DNA from: Acanthacorydalis orientalis | Lineage: Eukaryota > Arthropoda > Insecta > Megaloptera > Corydalidae | Length of the DNA stretch: 64,000 bases | Assembly (NCBI GenBank): GCA_034766995.1 | Contig: CM068315.1 | Location: 24,117,562-24,181,561, forward strand | Direction: 5' to 3' | Part shown: positions 44,243-56,699 of the stretch, one piece after another | Numbering within the stretch: position 1 is the stretch's first letter | How the letters are laid out: each line of letters opens with the position of its first letter | The notes under the pieces: model-generated | The model's input: the letters and a program-made list of their open reading frames with translations, nothing else | The model's database searches: none | Told to the model about the DNA's origin: nothing | Program-made: the position numbers and the translations under genes

Positions 44243-44694
44243 ATTAAGCGTAAAAAATAATTAGATGCCTTTAAATTGAATCAGTCATAACTCTGTTATA
44301 AATTAAAATATTTTCTCGACGTTTTAGGACTTCGAAATGCCAACCTAAACACTTGAAACCGTTATATATCTTGCGCCAAGCACTTAGTGTAACCTCTAAA
44401 AACAGTAATGAATATTATTTTCACATCCCAGTTAAAAAAATGCAGCCGAAGCTGCAGGAATGATTTTTTCAGTTTTAAGGAAAGATGTTGTGACGCATAA
44501 AACATGCTAAAACAGTGGAAGAGGTCCTAAAATGATTTGACGACTCCATCGATTCAAAACAATCAACTTTTTTTTGACAGATGGAGCAAAGTTTAACAAA
44601 ATAATGGGAGATATTTTGAGTATTGAAATGTATTCCGTTTTTCCGTAGACAATCATTTTCTGTATAAAAAAAGCACCGAATTAATTTGTACACC
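44243..44694 (+). mobile_element. mariner-derived 0.5-kb MITE, copy 5
   Basis: Left end GCGTAAAAAATAATTAGATG and right end AAGCACCGAATTAATTTGTA. Opposite orientation to copies 2-4. GTGACGCATAAAACATGC encodes the VTHKTC motif of mariner N-termini. Located just upstream of the CLIP protease promoter. Confidence 0.75.
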
Positions 44695-45049
44695 AAATAC
44701 TTTATACAATTTCAAAAATCAGTTTTTCAGATCGTAGAAGTCCAAATTAAAGAAAAAAGGGCTTAACTCATAAGCTTATTATTTATTTTAATAATTGATA
44801 TAACCATTTATTTCATTGTAGTGTTTTCTTTGTTTCATTATTCCTTCTATAATCAATATGCTAACCACACATTTGAACTTAACATTTTTATATATCTATG
44901 CTAACTATATCTGAACAATGGGTTTATCGACTAAAATAATCGTTCTATAGTTATGAAAATTATGGATTATTTACATTCATACTCGAAGAATAAAAATATG
45001 AATGTATCTTAAATTTAAAAAGAAGCATTTAATATATGTATGCACTAAG

Positions 45050-45290
45050 CGCGGTATTCTTACTTTTTCGACTCACGGAACGCTAAAGATTATAATTTTT
45101 TTGTATAATAATAAGTAATAATAGGTATTTAGAGAAATAAAAGAAATCATTACTAATAACTATTTTTAAATTTTAGCTTTTCGAGTTTTTTCTTCGAAAA
45201 TTTTTCCGAATTTTGACTTTAACTCGCGGAGTCCCTCAAGAGGTTGCACTGAACCACAGGGTTCCACAGAACACAGTTTGAAGAGCACTG
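45050..45290. mobile_element. hAT-type MITE
   Basis: Right end, as complement, CAGTGCTCTTCAAACTGTGT with TTCTGTGGAACCC; left end CGCGGTATTCTTACTTTTTC with ACGGAACGC. Flanks GCACTAAG and GCACTTAG form an imperfect 8-bp duplication. Confidence 0.6.
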
Positions 45291-45321
45291 CACTTAGGCA
45301 TCGGTATTCAACTGATTGTTT

Positions 45322-45362
<41 letters not shown>

Positions 45363-45545
45363 TATCTATATATATATATATATATATATATTCATATCGA
45401 AAAGTTATTTAATACTTTAATAAGTATTGATTATTGTTAACCATATATATATATATATATATAGGGAGAGAGAGAGAGATAGGGAAAGAGTCATTTGACT
45501 ATAAAAGTATTACAATTTAAAGCTAAGAAATAGAACTAATCAAAG

Positions 45546-46829
45546 ACAAGTGTGGTTTAAAAAGTAACACTTAGATATTAGAGATATCAGGGACAGTTTC
45601 AAAGTGTACTCTATTTTTCGACATAATCCTCTCGAAGCTCAAAACAATTGTCCCAACGTTTCTCTAGCTTCGCAATTCCTTCCCAAAAGCGGGTTTCTTC
45701 AAGGTTCTTAAAAAAACCGTTTTCGCCCTTTATTACCTCTTCATTCGACCGAAATCGCTATTCAGTCAGGAAATTTGTGAGTTTTGGAAAGAGATGGAAT
45801 CCGAACGAGCCAAGTCAGGTGAACGGGATGGATTCTAAACGATTTGAAACTTAATTTTTGTCAAGTTTCTTTAAGTGGCAATACTTGAATGAGCCGGTGA
45901 ATTGTAATGATGAAACGACATTTTTTTCTTGGCCATTCCGGGACGTTTTTCCACGATCGTTTCCTTCAACTTCCCCAAAAGTTCTGCGAAATATTGGCCA
46001 ATAACTGTTTTTCCGTTCTAAACATAGTCGATTAAGAGAATTCATTTCATATTGCAGAAAACTGACACCATCACCTTTTCAGCCCAGTGAACCGTCTTTG
46101 TTTTCTTCAGAGCCGTTTTCACCGCGCTCAGTACACTGTTTTGATTTTGTTTTAGATTCTGGTGTGTAATAGTGAATCAAGTTTGATCTGTGGTCACAAA
46201 ATCCATCATATTTTCCTTAAACAATTCCAAGAAGTCGGTTAGCGCTCTTGCACGGACTCGTTTTTGTTCTGTAGTGAGCCAACGCGACACCCATCTTACG
46301 GACAGTTTTTTCATACGCAATTCATTTTGCAAAATGAAATGCATTCACTCAGTTGAGATACCTATAACTTCTGGTATCTCGCTCACCTTCGCTCACCGGC
46401 CGGACAAAATCTTATCGTGTACTTTATCGATAATTTCAGGTGTGACAAATGTTCTCGGGTCTCCTGAATGTAGTGCACATTCGATGCTCTTTCTATCACG
46501 TTTAAATTCATTCACCCATAGTCGAACAGTGTGTAGGAAGAACACGATCCAACCAATGTAGGAAATATTCTAACATAGATTTCATTCACTGTTTTCGCTT
46601 CTAAAAAAAGAACTGAATCACACCTTGAATTCTGATTTTTTCCATTTTGAACTTTTACACAAAAAACTTGTGTTGAAACAACTGTCAAATGAAGAATAAA
46701 TGATAGAATGATTCGCAAATTCACATGCGTTACTTAAAGAGATGTAACTATATAATATAAAAACATATTCAGCTGTTTTTCTTTCCCTCAGCAAGTATAC
46801 GAAATAAGTTACTCTTTAAACCTCCCTCG
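45546..46829 (-). mobile_element. mariner, near full-length, dead
   Basis: Right end (complement) CGAGGGAGGTTTAAAGAGTA before TA; left end shows GTGGTTTAAAAAGTAAC. About 1.28 kb. Minus-strand frames: KIRIQGVIQFFF start, VGSCSSYTLFDYG, KMGVALAHYRTK, FVTTDQT-like, QYFAELLGKLKETIVEKRPG. The expected HQDNAP block reads SFHYYNSPAHS, so the second Asp is lost; stops throughout. Confidence 0.75.
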
Positions 46830-47039
46830 TAGATTTAAGAATACACTTAAGTATTTGTGTACATAAAAAGATGCTGTATGTATACAGAGGGAGACAGTTT
46901 CGAATTAATCAAAGGGGTGGAAGGAATATCGCTTTGGTCAGTAATTGTCAAGTTGTGAAAATAAATTTAGAGGTGACTGGAAAAACGAAATTACCTAGAT
47001 GTGGATTCAAACACTTAATAGAAATAGTGTGATGGAATG

Positions 47040-47150
47040 AATTGTAATTTCACGTACGTTACTAAAAGGGATGGAACTATATGAGAACATATAAAGCTAT
47101 GACCGTCTCCTTCAGCGAATACACGAAGTAAATTACTCTTTAAATTTTGC
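47040..47150 (-). mobile_element. Right-end fragment of the 45.5-kb mariner family
   Basis: TTACTAAAAGGGATGGAACT through CTTCAGCGAATACACGAAGT to TTACTCTTTAAA repeats 46720-46822 a few hundred bases away. Confidence 0.65.
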
Positions 47151-47160
47151 ACGTATATAT

Positions 47161-47211
<51 letters not shown>

Positions 47212-48394
47212 TGAATATTTAGTTTTAACTGTTTAATTTTAAATCTCGGCCTCTTCTATATTTATTATTAAAAATAACATAATAAAATAAAGGCGATTAA
47301 ATCATTTAAGAGTAAAAAACAGGATAAAAATTATTTTAATAGTAATATCTTCAAGGAAAATAATTTCGATAAAGTCAATTCTTAGTGTTCTCCATATTGA
47401 TTTACAGTTGTTAAATATTTTAATATATAATAACGTTTTTTAATTCAAACAAATAATTAAACGGTACAAAAATTTAAATTTTATTATAAAACATGATAGA
47501 CGTCTATTTCAATCAGCTTAAACACTAGATTTGAAAAAGTCATCCCTTGTATAATAGGAAATTATTGATATATGAAAAATCAATGGTTTCGATTTGTATC
47601 TTTTTTATTTTCTATCTTTTTTTTAATTGGCGTTATAAGGAGTCTTAACAGTATTCCTATTTTCATAGAAGCATTTTATTTTGAGAAATAGAAATGGCGT
47701 ATATTCAAAATATTCAAAAACTGTAACGTATGTCTACAGATTATTAGATTTGAAGAAGCGATGACTATGACTAATCAATATTTGTTTATTAACTTATTGT
47801 TTAACAAGTATTTGTATACATTTATAAGGAAAATCCTATGTAAAAATGAAAATTTTGAAACAAATGATTCAACAAAACGACACAAAAGAAAATCAGTTTC
47901 TGAAAATTGAAATTCAATTTAAAAAAATATATATTCGTAAGCCACAACAATCGTCACAATTAAACGTCACATTTCGATGACGTGCACATCCGGACCACTT
48001 ATTCCTTTTAAAGGAAACGGAGCGTTTCTTATACGAGCGTTGTACTCTTTTTCTCATTATATTTCGCATTTCTCACGCGATTATCAGCTATTTGAGGAAA
48101 TGACGTATCGTTATGAATAATTTTAAAAATGACATTTAATCAAATCATCTTCCTATATTTACAAGCTGCAATGTCATGGTTAAACGATAGGGGGTTTACA
48201 TGTATTACTTGCGGTCACTGAGTGCGTACGACGTTACGATTCTTCCTTAAAAACAAGCAAGTTTTTACCTGTTTGCGTTGTCCAGTTTGATTTCATTTAG
48301 ACTAGAAACCACTAGATATCCAATTTTAAAGTTATTACTAAATTTAATTTTAATTCAGTCATAACAAACATATACATACATAACACACATACAA

Positions 48395-48400
48395 ATACAG

Positions 48401-48484
<84 letters not shown>
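48395..48484. repeat. (CA)n(TA)n compound microsatellite
   Basis: About 16 CA units then about 28 TA units; a pure TA tract of similar length is at 47159-47209. Confidence 0.95.
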
Positions 48485-48486
<2 letters not shown>

Positions 48487-48647
48487 ACATAATTGGATCA
48501 TAAACGATTCTTTCAAATAGGAAAATCATGTAAAAAAAGAACAAAATAGTACCAAAATCTCATAATGAAGTAATTGAAATCGAACTAATTTCAAGTTATT
48601 TTCTTTTCCTTAAAGCTATTCTTCTTTGTTTCTGTTTCTCCATTACC

Positions 48648-48719
48648 GATTTCGTCTTTTAGTATCTTCAGATGGGTACTCTACGAATACCCATCTAAAG
48701 ATTGTTGAAAGACGAAATC
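48648..48719. repeat. Short hairpin of the GATTTCGTCTTTT fold-back family
   Basis: GATTTCGTCTTTTAGTATCT on the left pairs with the end AGATTGTTGAAAGACGAAAT; ~30-base arms, ~10-base loop. The left part (CTCCATTACCGATTTCGTC, CTTCAGATGGGTACTC) matches the complement of 62450-62520. Confidence 0.75.
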
Positions 48720-48820
48720 TTTTCATACATAATAAGCTAATCAGGTACTAGAATTAATTGCATAACTAATTAAGTACAGTTCATGATTAGGTTTATTATT
48801 TGAAAGTTTATATTAAAATA

Positions 48821-50100
48821 TTAGGTTGGTGCAAAAATAATTTCGGTTTTCAAGTATAAAGGTGTATGTATATATATATATATATATATATCAGTTAAAA
48901 ATTATATTTATTAATTAAAATAAAGACCATTGGCCTGCACATATTTCTCCTTACTGGAAACAATTTTGTTTATTCTTACAAGATAGAATTCTTGAGTCCA
49001 GGAATTAACGAATTAATTGAAAGCGCTTTGAGATGATGCTTGATCTTTGAAAATCTCTCTTACGAAATTACTGAAATATTTAAAAAAATGATTATGTCGG
49101 AGACAGATCCGGAGAATAAGGTAGGTGAGGTAGTTTCGCAGCCATGTTCATTTAATTTTTTTAAGGTCATATGTGAGATGTGTAGTTCTACGTTGTCATG
49201 AAGGAGAATTAGTCCTCGTCGATTGCTTAATACTGGCCGTAAACAAAGCATCTTCTTATGCATTTTTTCAATTTCCTGACAATATTTTCTTGCTGTTATT
49301 GTTTCGCCGGATTTAAGAAGTTATAGTAAATGATGCCACTTGCCGACCACCAAACAGTGACAATAATCTTTTTTTCATGAAACTTCGGTTTAAGAAACTG
49401 TTTTGGTGCTTCTCTTCGTCTAGCCACTGTGATAAACGTTTCAGATTTTTGTTGATAATCGACTTTTCATCACTTTATGATAATTCGATCAAGAAAGGGA
49501 TCATTTTTGTTCCGCAAAAGCGCAGAGCAGACTTCGTATTGCCGAATTGCTTGTTATTCGTTTAGTTAGTACGGAACCCATTTATCCATTATTTTTTTTG
49601 TTTTTCCAGTTAGGTTCAAATGTCGAATAACTATTAAATGTTCAACAATGACTTCTTTTGCTATCTCTCGAGTTGTTTTACGTTGATCCGCTTCAATAAT
49701 GGTTCTTAAATCATTATTGTCTATAGCTGAAGAACGTCCACGAACTTTTTCATCATCAAGGCTTTCGTTTCCATTACGAAATTTTTGGAACCAGTGTAGA
49801 GCTGTACAATCTTTAATTGACTCTTCGCCAAAAACAAATTTGATAATTTCCGAGCAGTTTCCGTTGTTTTACATCCCAATTTAAACTCATACAACAGATT
49901 TTTTCGATGATTAATTTAAGAGGTTATATTCAACAATACTTAAGAACGTGAAAACAATAGACATAAGCTGAAATCATCATTGCTAATTTCATTGTGTACA
50001 ATGGTGTATTACGTGACTATAACAAAAGATAACGGTAACTAGAAAAATCAGTGCCAAACTTAAAATGATAAAAACTGAAATTATTTTTGCATCAACTTAA
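48821..50100 (-). mobile_element. mariner, cecropia subfamily, full-length but dead
   Basis: 1,280 bp between TA dinucleotides; ends TTAGGTTGGTGCAAAAATAA and (complement) TTAAGTTGATGCAAAAATAA. Same family as 13919-15030. Transposase on the minus strand is broken into short frames (LLHDN second Asp near 49200). A (TA)n tract at 48869-48890 has grown inside it at a place where the other copy has only ATCTATCAG. Confidence 0.88.
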
Positions 50101-50671
50101 TACTTTAATATTATTGTTAATTATTTCTCACCTTCTTTAAATGGATACACAAATATTATTTAAAATAAAATTAAAATGTTTGTATTCAGTTACTTGTACA
50201 TGACTAATTGATAATAATATAAATATAATTTATTTTGTCCTATAAACCAGTATCAACCATTCTCTATTTGAAAACTATAAAAGAACTTGAATAAAATTCG
50301 AATTTCTTAATTCACTAATTTTATTTGTCTAAATAAATGAAAATATAAAACTATTATTAGTTGTAATTAGAACAAACTTTCAAAATGAATTCTAGTAACA
50401 TTTAGTTACAGGTTCGACCTAATTTTTTACTCTGACTATTATTGTGCGCCTGAAAAAAATCATGTTACAATAATGAATGATGAGCTAGAAAATGTTTATT
50501 TAAATTTCAGGCTTTTTGGTTATTTGCAAGATTTTGGTATACGAGATCAAATATTGATTGACCGTTCGTGTATTGATAGGATTTTCAAATTCTATAAACA
50601 AAAATTGACATTAAATAATCAATGGTTCATCACTCACCTTATACGACTTCTTTTACCGCAGTAGCATGAAT

Positions 50672-50945
50672 ATGACTTCGATTATAAGACGAATCCCAGT
50701 TTTTTCGAAAGAAATCAAGAAAAAAGCATTTTTACGATCCCGATTATAAACGATACAAAGTTTTTCCCATATAAAACTATTAAAAACTTTGATTTACGTT
50801 TAATAAAAAGTAATAATTATAAAAATTATACAAATACGTATTTGAAACATTTACAGTGTCGTTTCAGACTGAACTTCTGAAAGATGATTCTTGTTCTTAA
50901 TGAAAATTTGTCGAAAAATACTCGTCTTATATTCGGTATAATACG
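50672..50945. repeat. Possible small inverted-repeat element with TATAAGACGA ends
   Basis: GATTATAAGACGAATCCCAG on the left and, as complement on the right, CCGAATATAAGACGAGTATT. Mean similarity is modest; pogo-like MITE is possible. Confidence 0.35.
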
Positions 50946-52247
50946 TTATGTCTCAAATAAAAAAAAACTAATCTAACAGTTTTTATTGTTTTCATACGTT
51001 ATTATTTTTAATTAATAACATTACATTATTCCATATTTGAATTTTAAATAACGGTTAAAATGAATAACATTTAAAAAAAACTATAAAGCGATTATGTTTT
51101 TAATTTCTGATAATGTTCTTATAAAGTGTTTAGCCTAAATTAAGTAATTGATTCATAATATTTTAAGTCAATCAATCAAGGAAGTAAGTGGAAGTTAATA
51201 AAATAATGAATTGGATAATAATGAATGATATAATTAAATTAAACAGGAGAAGAGATTTATACTTTCTATAAACTCGTTAATATATTCTTTTCAAAGCGTT
51301 TACTCGTTTATTATGTTTTTGTATTATAAAAATGAAACAATGTTGCCGTTTCCATGATTTTCATTTGTTCTCTGCTTGATTCGTATCGGTCAGGTGGTAT
51401 CTGTTCTGATTGGTTGATACCAGTCATGTATGTAGATCTTTCACGGTGTACAACAGAAGAGGTGATATGATATCAGTATAAAACTGATAAGAAATTTATT
51501 CAAAATATTAGGCTCACTGAAGCATTACAGTAAAAAAAATTACGACATATTTTTAACATTGTATTTTGATGTTAATTTTTATAAACGTTTCTAATAAAAA
51601 TTTTTCGATTTACATTTTACGCTGATTATTTATATGTATAATTTGTTAATTTCTGTTATTTGTTAGAGGAGAGTGAGAGTTAGGGAGAGGGATGGGGGGC
51701 GTGCGGGATTAGCAGTACGCGGGCCCCACCAGTTTAGAAATAAGAATAGGTTTTTAATAACAAAAAATGAATATTTGATTGTATAAAATTATAAATTACT
51801 TTTCTAGTATAAATTCTACACATTACCAACAATCAATTTAATTAATTGAAAAAAACGAATTTGTTACATAAGTGGCATTGATCTGACAAAACCAACTAGC
51901 ACATTTGTGAAGTGCACATTTTCTGTAAATAAACAAAAAAACTATATGAATAAATATCAATGTCTAACTTTCATTTATACGCAAATGCATTGTATGTGTT
52001 TGTTATGCATACAAAATGACTCGAATTTAATTATCGGACGAGTATCGTAAAGAAAAAAGATACAGTGAACAGTTGTGATCGGGGAAGAACCGTGCTGAGA
52101 TTGTCGCTCTCACTGTCATGGCTATGAATGAAAAAAAAAACATATTAATTTATACTTTTATGTATATAACCGCACGCATAGTTCTTAAATTGATTTCCTG
52201 TTTGTCTACTTTTTATATATTTCGTTTATAACATGTTATTTGTATAT

Positions 52248-53432
52248 ACAGGGGTTTCCAATAAGGACGCATTTTTTAACTTGAGATAAAACACAGAATT
52301 TGCGCTAAAATTTCAAGTTTTTCTATTATAAATAACATTAGGGGGTATGCGATTTATAAATAAAAAATAATATCGTGTAAGTGGCCGCCACATGCTTTTA
52401 TTACCAGTAACAATTCTTTTCTCAAAATTTTTAATAATATCCCTACATAACTGAGACTCTATTTCACCAATTACTCTTCGGATTTCATCTTTTAGGTCAG
52501 AAATTGTTTTAAGATTATTAAATTGCACCTGTCCTTTAACGTGATCCCAAATAATGTAGTCCAACGGTGTTGAATCGCAGGATTTCAGTGACTAATTAAT
52601 GTTTCAATTTCTGGAAATAACGCGAAAAGAAAATTTTGTCCTTCAAAAATCAATTGTTTCGCCAGCTCTGTGGTTTTTTGCACCGTCTTGCTGAAGCTAC
52701 ATGCCCTTCAGATTAATATCATTCAATTCTGCCTACAAAAATCGGTAAACATGTCTCAGTATCTTTTTCCATTCACAGTAATCGCTTTAGCAGCCTGATT
52801 CTTAAAAAAGTAAGGACCAATAACTCCACCAGATCAAGGTGTGCACCAGTCATTATTTTTTATATGCAGTGACTTTTGAACCTTCAAATTTTCTTTACTC
52901 TAGATCCGATAGTTTTACTTATGAACTTAGCCAGAGAGTTTAAAATGAGCCTCATTATTAAAGATGACCTCTTCAGAAAAACCGTATTATTGTTTCTATA
53001 TCTAATTAACAAATCGTCTACTACTGGCTTCAATTCTTATATGAATTGAATCTTATAACCCTTCAAAAATAAATTCTTATACAAAATACGCCCTGTGCTC
53101 GTTTGTGAAAGACCCAATTGCTCTGATTGTCGTGGGGTTGACATTCTTGACTCTTCCGATACATTCTATCATGAACCAAGTCAATTTTTTCTTCAGAACG
53201 AACAATGTGAACCAGTGTTGGTGTTTCTTTATCTCTAACCGATCCATTCTCTTCAAATTTACTCACTAATCGAAGAATTGTTGATTCAGAAAGACAAGTA
53301 TGTTGAGAATAAATAATTTACGAGATGTATTCTTTATATAACGACCATTTTCATAACACAATTGTATTATTTCAGTGTTGTTTTGTTGTATACCAACCCA
53401 TACTTAAAAATGGCAAGTTCTTAATAAATGCC
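52248..53432 (-). mobile_element. IS630-Tc1-mariner-type transposon, decayed
   Basis: Minus-strand frames in order: SKFEENGSVRDKETPTLVHI, VIGPYFFKNQAAKAITVNGK, LQQDGAKNHRAGETIDF and TPLDYIIWDHVKGQVQFNNL then IRRVIGEIESQLCRDIIKNF. QDGA and the TPLDYxxWxxVK block are the second and third catalytic regions. Left end CAGGGGTTTCCAATAAGGAC; the right end is probably the decayed TTAAAAATGGCAAGTTCTTA near 53403. Stops and frameshifts throughout. Confidence 0.8.
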
Positions 53433-53531
53433 AAAAAAAAATTGTGTCCGTCGAAAGCCACACGGTAGAAGTGAAATTTTGTATGCGATAGGTATAAGAA
53501 TATAAGAGACTATAAGAGTAAGGTATTATTA

Positions 53532-53795
53532 TCAATTTTTATGAAGAATTATTTTCTGTTTAATGAAAATAATATTTTTTCTGAATTCCTTATGAGCTTT
53601 TTTATGACGACAGAAATTACTATGCAGAATATTGAATTCACTTGCATTTATCGTCGGATGATTGCTAGTTCCTAGCACTGCGAATCTTTCAAAATTGTTT
53701 AAATCTACAGGTTGAGCACCACTGTCAGCACCTGTCTCGGCGATAATTCCTGACGGAAAACTATTCTCAAACAAATCTTTCTTCCGTTGTTCCAT
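53532..53795 (-). CDS. Unrecognised open frame (87 aa)
   Basis: Begins at a good context (GCGTAATGGAACAACGG) with a non-repetitive, moderately GC-rich start: MEQRKKDLFENSFPSG, then VDLNNFERFAVLG, and a Lys-rich end. No family recognised. It could be a first exon of a transposon gene, because it lies between a transposon and the repeat cluster at 53930-55110. Low confidence. Confidence 0.25.
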   Translation of the reverse strand: MEQRKKDLFENSFPSGIIAETGADSGAQPVDLNNFERFAVLGTSNHPTINASEFNILHSNFCRHKKAHKEFRKNIIFIKQKIILHKN

Positions 53796-53929
53796 TACGC
53801 TGCACTTTTGAGTATTTTTGGAAGCTTTTCTGCTCTTTTACTTTCGCGATTTCTCCTCACGCAACGTGCACTCGGTATTAAAATACTATCCACCAATATA
53901 GTACTCGTTGATGGCACAGAAAACTAGAC

Positions 53930-55105
53930 TTTTACCCAACACTACCGTAACCTCCACGTCACGATTAAGATTTCGTGTTGCGTTAAGGCAATACAGATTT
54001 TGTGACGTGTGTAAATGGATTTACCCTCGATATAAAAGTTTCACTTCAAAACTTCTTATTACAGTGTATTTCGGATTTGCTTGTTTAGCTGTCAAACATC
54101 AAAACATTGGTGTTTTCATGGTATCTTCAAACAGAAAATATATGCAGTGCACACTATGAACAGTACATTCCAAAAAACGTATTCACAGTAAAATGAGCTG
54201 ATTTTCACTTATAATAATAATAATGATATTATTCATGATCAGTGTTTATAGTATATGACACTCGGGTACTTTGGGGGCGAAAAGTGACTAATGCCTGGTT
54301 TACATTAGTATAGTAAGCGGTAGAGTATACTAGCCTGCTTTTTCTCTGGATCTCTACTCTACAAGCAAATACAGTTTGGTCCGTTTACACAAAGCTAGTG
54401 GTTTGGTTAAAAAGAGTTTAGTTTTAAGTTTAAGTTTAAATCACCAACTTCTGTAAATGAAAACAAAACTTGTAAATACACATTTCGCGCCCGACTGCTC
54501 AACTGTACTGCAATAATTACGGTAAATTTGTGGTGGGAGATGAGGCTAGTAGAGTGTACTGTTCCACATGTGCTATCACTCTACTCGCTACTATCTTTAG
54601 TATTCTACTTTAACTATCCTAAAGTGTTTATATTATGCTAGTAACGGGATAGTACGCACTCTACCATCGTACTCTACCGCTTACTATCCTAATGTAAACC
54701 AGACATTATTCTGCCACCGCGAAAGATCACATCGTATTTTACTTACATTTCTTCGGCAACTTAAGATTTCCGGACACATTGAGACGTTACATATTTTGTG
54801 ATGCGTGCAAACTGGTTTACTCTCGATAAAACAGTTTCACTTCAAAAATACAGTTGTCAGTTTGACATCTGTGAAATATAATCTATTAAAAAATTGCGCA
54901 TCTATCCCCTATGTGCACAGGTGGAGAAATGTAAAGGAAATACGATGCGAGTGCGTTCACGGTGGCAGAGTTATAATTTTTGGCACCCGAAGTACCTATG
55001 TTTCATAGCTAGAAACACTGATCGTGAATAATAACATTATTATTTTAAGTGAAAATCGGCTTATTTTACTATAAATACACATTTTTCGGAATGTACTATT
55101 ATTTA
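53930..55105. repeat. Complex of direct and inverted repeats
   Basis: About 85 bp at 53966-54050 is repeated directly at 54760-54846 (TTTTGTGAxGxGTGxAAA, TTTCACTTCAAAA). Arms 54162-54757 (minus the MITE at 54291-54706) and 54920-55098 are inverted copies (AGTACATTCC, GATCAGTGTTT, TCTGCCACCG, ATCGTATTT). The mixed layout suggests the terminal part of a large DNA transposon. Confidence 0.7.
54291..54706. mobile_element. 416-bp MITE with ~38-bp terminal inverted repeats
   Basis: Ends ATGCCTGGTTTACATTAG and the complement ATGTCTGGTTTACATTAG, both continuing ATAGTAAGCGGTAGAGTA; flanked by TA. The facing arm at 54960-54975 lacks the insertion (ATTATAACTCTGCC), which confirms both borders. No transposase. 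Confidence 0.85.
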
Positions 55106-55232
55106 TAATGTTACTTTCTGTTTTGAGTACACGGGTAGAATCACTACGGGCTCACTGATTTGATAGGTGCAAACAACCCAAAATTTTCAATATCAGTTAT
55201 TTTTGTTGCACTTTAGTAGATTGTGTTTTGAA

Positions 55233-55355
55233 ATGTATGGACAGAAAACTTCTAAAAACAAATGTTCTGTTGTTGGATGCACGAATAACAGTTTTAATTC
55301 TCCGAGCACACAGTTCTTCAGGTTTTGTAATCGAAAGCATAAAAGTAAAATCTAA
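55233..55355 (+). pseudogene. THAP zinc-finger fragment
   Basis: ATG at 55233 reads 40 codons: KNKCSVVGCTNN, then TQFFRFCNRKHK. C-x4-C spacing and the F-x-RF block match the N-terminal half of a THAP (C2CH) domain, where RFP is the usual reading. The later CH pair and AVPTIF-like end are absent; a possible donor GTAAAA after KHKS could join a further exon, none found. P-element-type transposases begin with THAP domains, so this may be transposon-derived. Confidence 0.6.
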
Positions 55356-56272
55356 ATTTGTTGCTGCAAAAGTTGTGATCCAATAAAATATTAAGGAAAC
55401 TGTATAAACATTTGTAAACATTAGAAATACCAATGCTATTGAATTAAAACAAATTATATATAGTCAGATTATAAACATTTATTTACTTAAACCTCCAAGT
55501 CAGCATGCAATTTTCACCTTAAAATAATGTTCATTCCAAATCTAAAATTAAAGATTTAAAATTAAAGACTTTCACAGCGCGTTTTCTCATCACCGAGAGT
55601 GCAACACGTTATAAAATCGATAGAGTGCGTTATATTTGCAAAATCGGTCTTGAAAGCAATTTTCATAGCGATCAAACATTAAATGTGGAGGTTAGCTTTC
55701 AAACATTAAAACAATAGTATTTTCGTGGCAACTTTGTACTTGATTGAGAAAATTTTTATTAAATATAAAATTAATTACAACTTACATTTTCAAAAAAATC
55801 TTTACATCCAACTAAATAACTTTAATTTACAAGGAAAACATATTTATATACTTGGACAATATAATACTTATGAGACAACGATGGCCAAAAGTTCTGCCAA
55901 AGTCTAGCGCCAAACGTTGCCGTACACCCAGCGGATTGGAAAACCCTTTACTATTCTGTTTGTAAACGAGGAAAATTCTTTCGTCTGTGAATCATTTTTT
56001 AAGTATGAATATATTTTATACAATTTTTAATAATAAATATATAACGTATTCTTGAAAACATAACAGATTTTCAACGAAACCGCAAAATGTTTTATAATCA
56101 ACAAAACTGGACTTATCCGGTATTGATGATTAATTGAGATGTCGTTTTGGTGTACAATTATTTGCATAACTTGATTTTAAATTAAATTTAACGTGACATT
56201 TAGAAAAAGTCTATAAAATCAATTATATATTTTTAACAACAAAAGTAATAAGGAAACTTTTTTAATTTTACC

Positions 56273-56279
<7 letters not shown>

Positions 56280-56361
<82 letters not shown>
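56280..56361. repeat. (TA)n microsatellite
   Basis: About 40 TA units; others at 57978-58030 and 61876-61949. Confidence 0.95.
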
Positions 56362-56363
<2 letters not shown>

Positions 56364-56699
56364 GTATGCATCAAAAAAGCAGGGACGCAATCGATGTTTC
56401 ACAATTCAAAATGTTTGCTTCAAATAAATATCAAATGACAGTGCCATCTGATCATTGTCAATAATATCCCTCGAATATTGAATTTATATTGAGTATCACT
56501 GTAATTTTACTGTCTTTCTTTGAACAATTTTGAGTTTAATTTTAAAGTGCCAATTTTACATGTGGAAGAAAATAGGATTATTTCTCTCTTTGGTTAAATT
56601 TTGATGTTACATTTCGAATAAGTTTAATTCATAAAGATAAGAGGTTTAAGATATTAGTTTATGTAAAAAAATGATAAATTTTTTGTTCCAAATCGACAA

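Noticed and set aside
45166..45363. 65-residue minus open frame
   Set aside because: Lies within the hAT-type MITE and a (TA)n tract.
50473..50664. 63-residue open frame (MNDELENVYLNFRLFGYL)
   Set aside because: No recognised family and no conserved neighbour; it sits next to a possible small repeat and cannot be supported.
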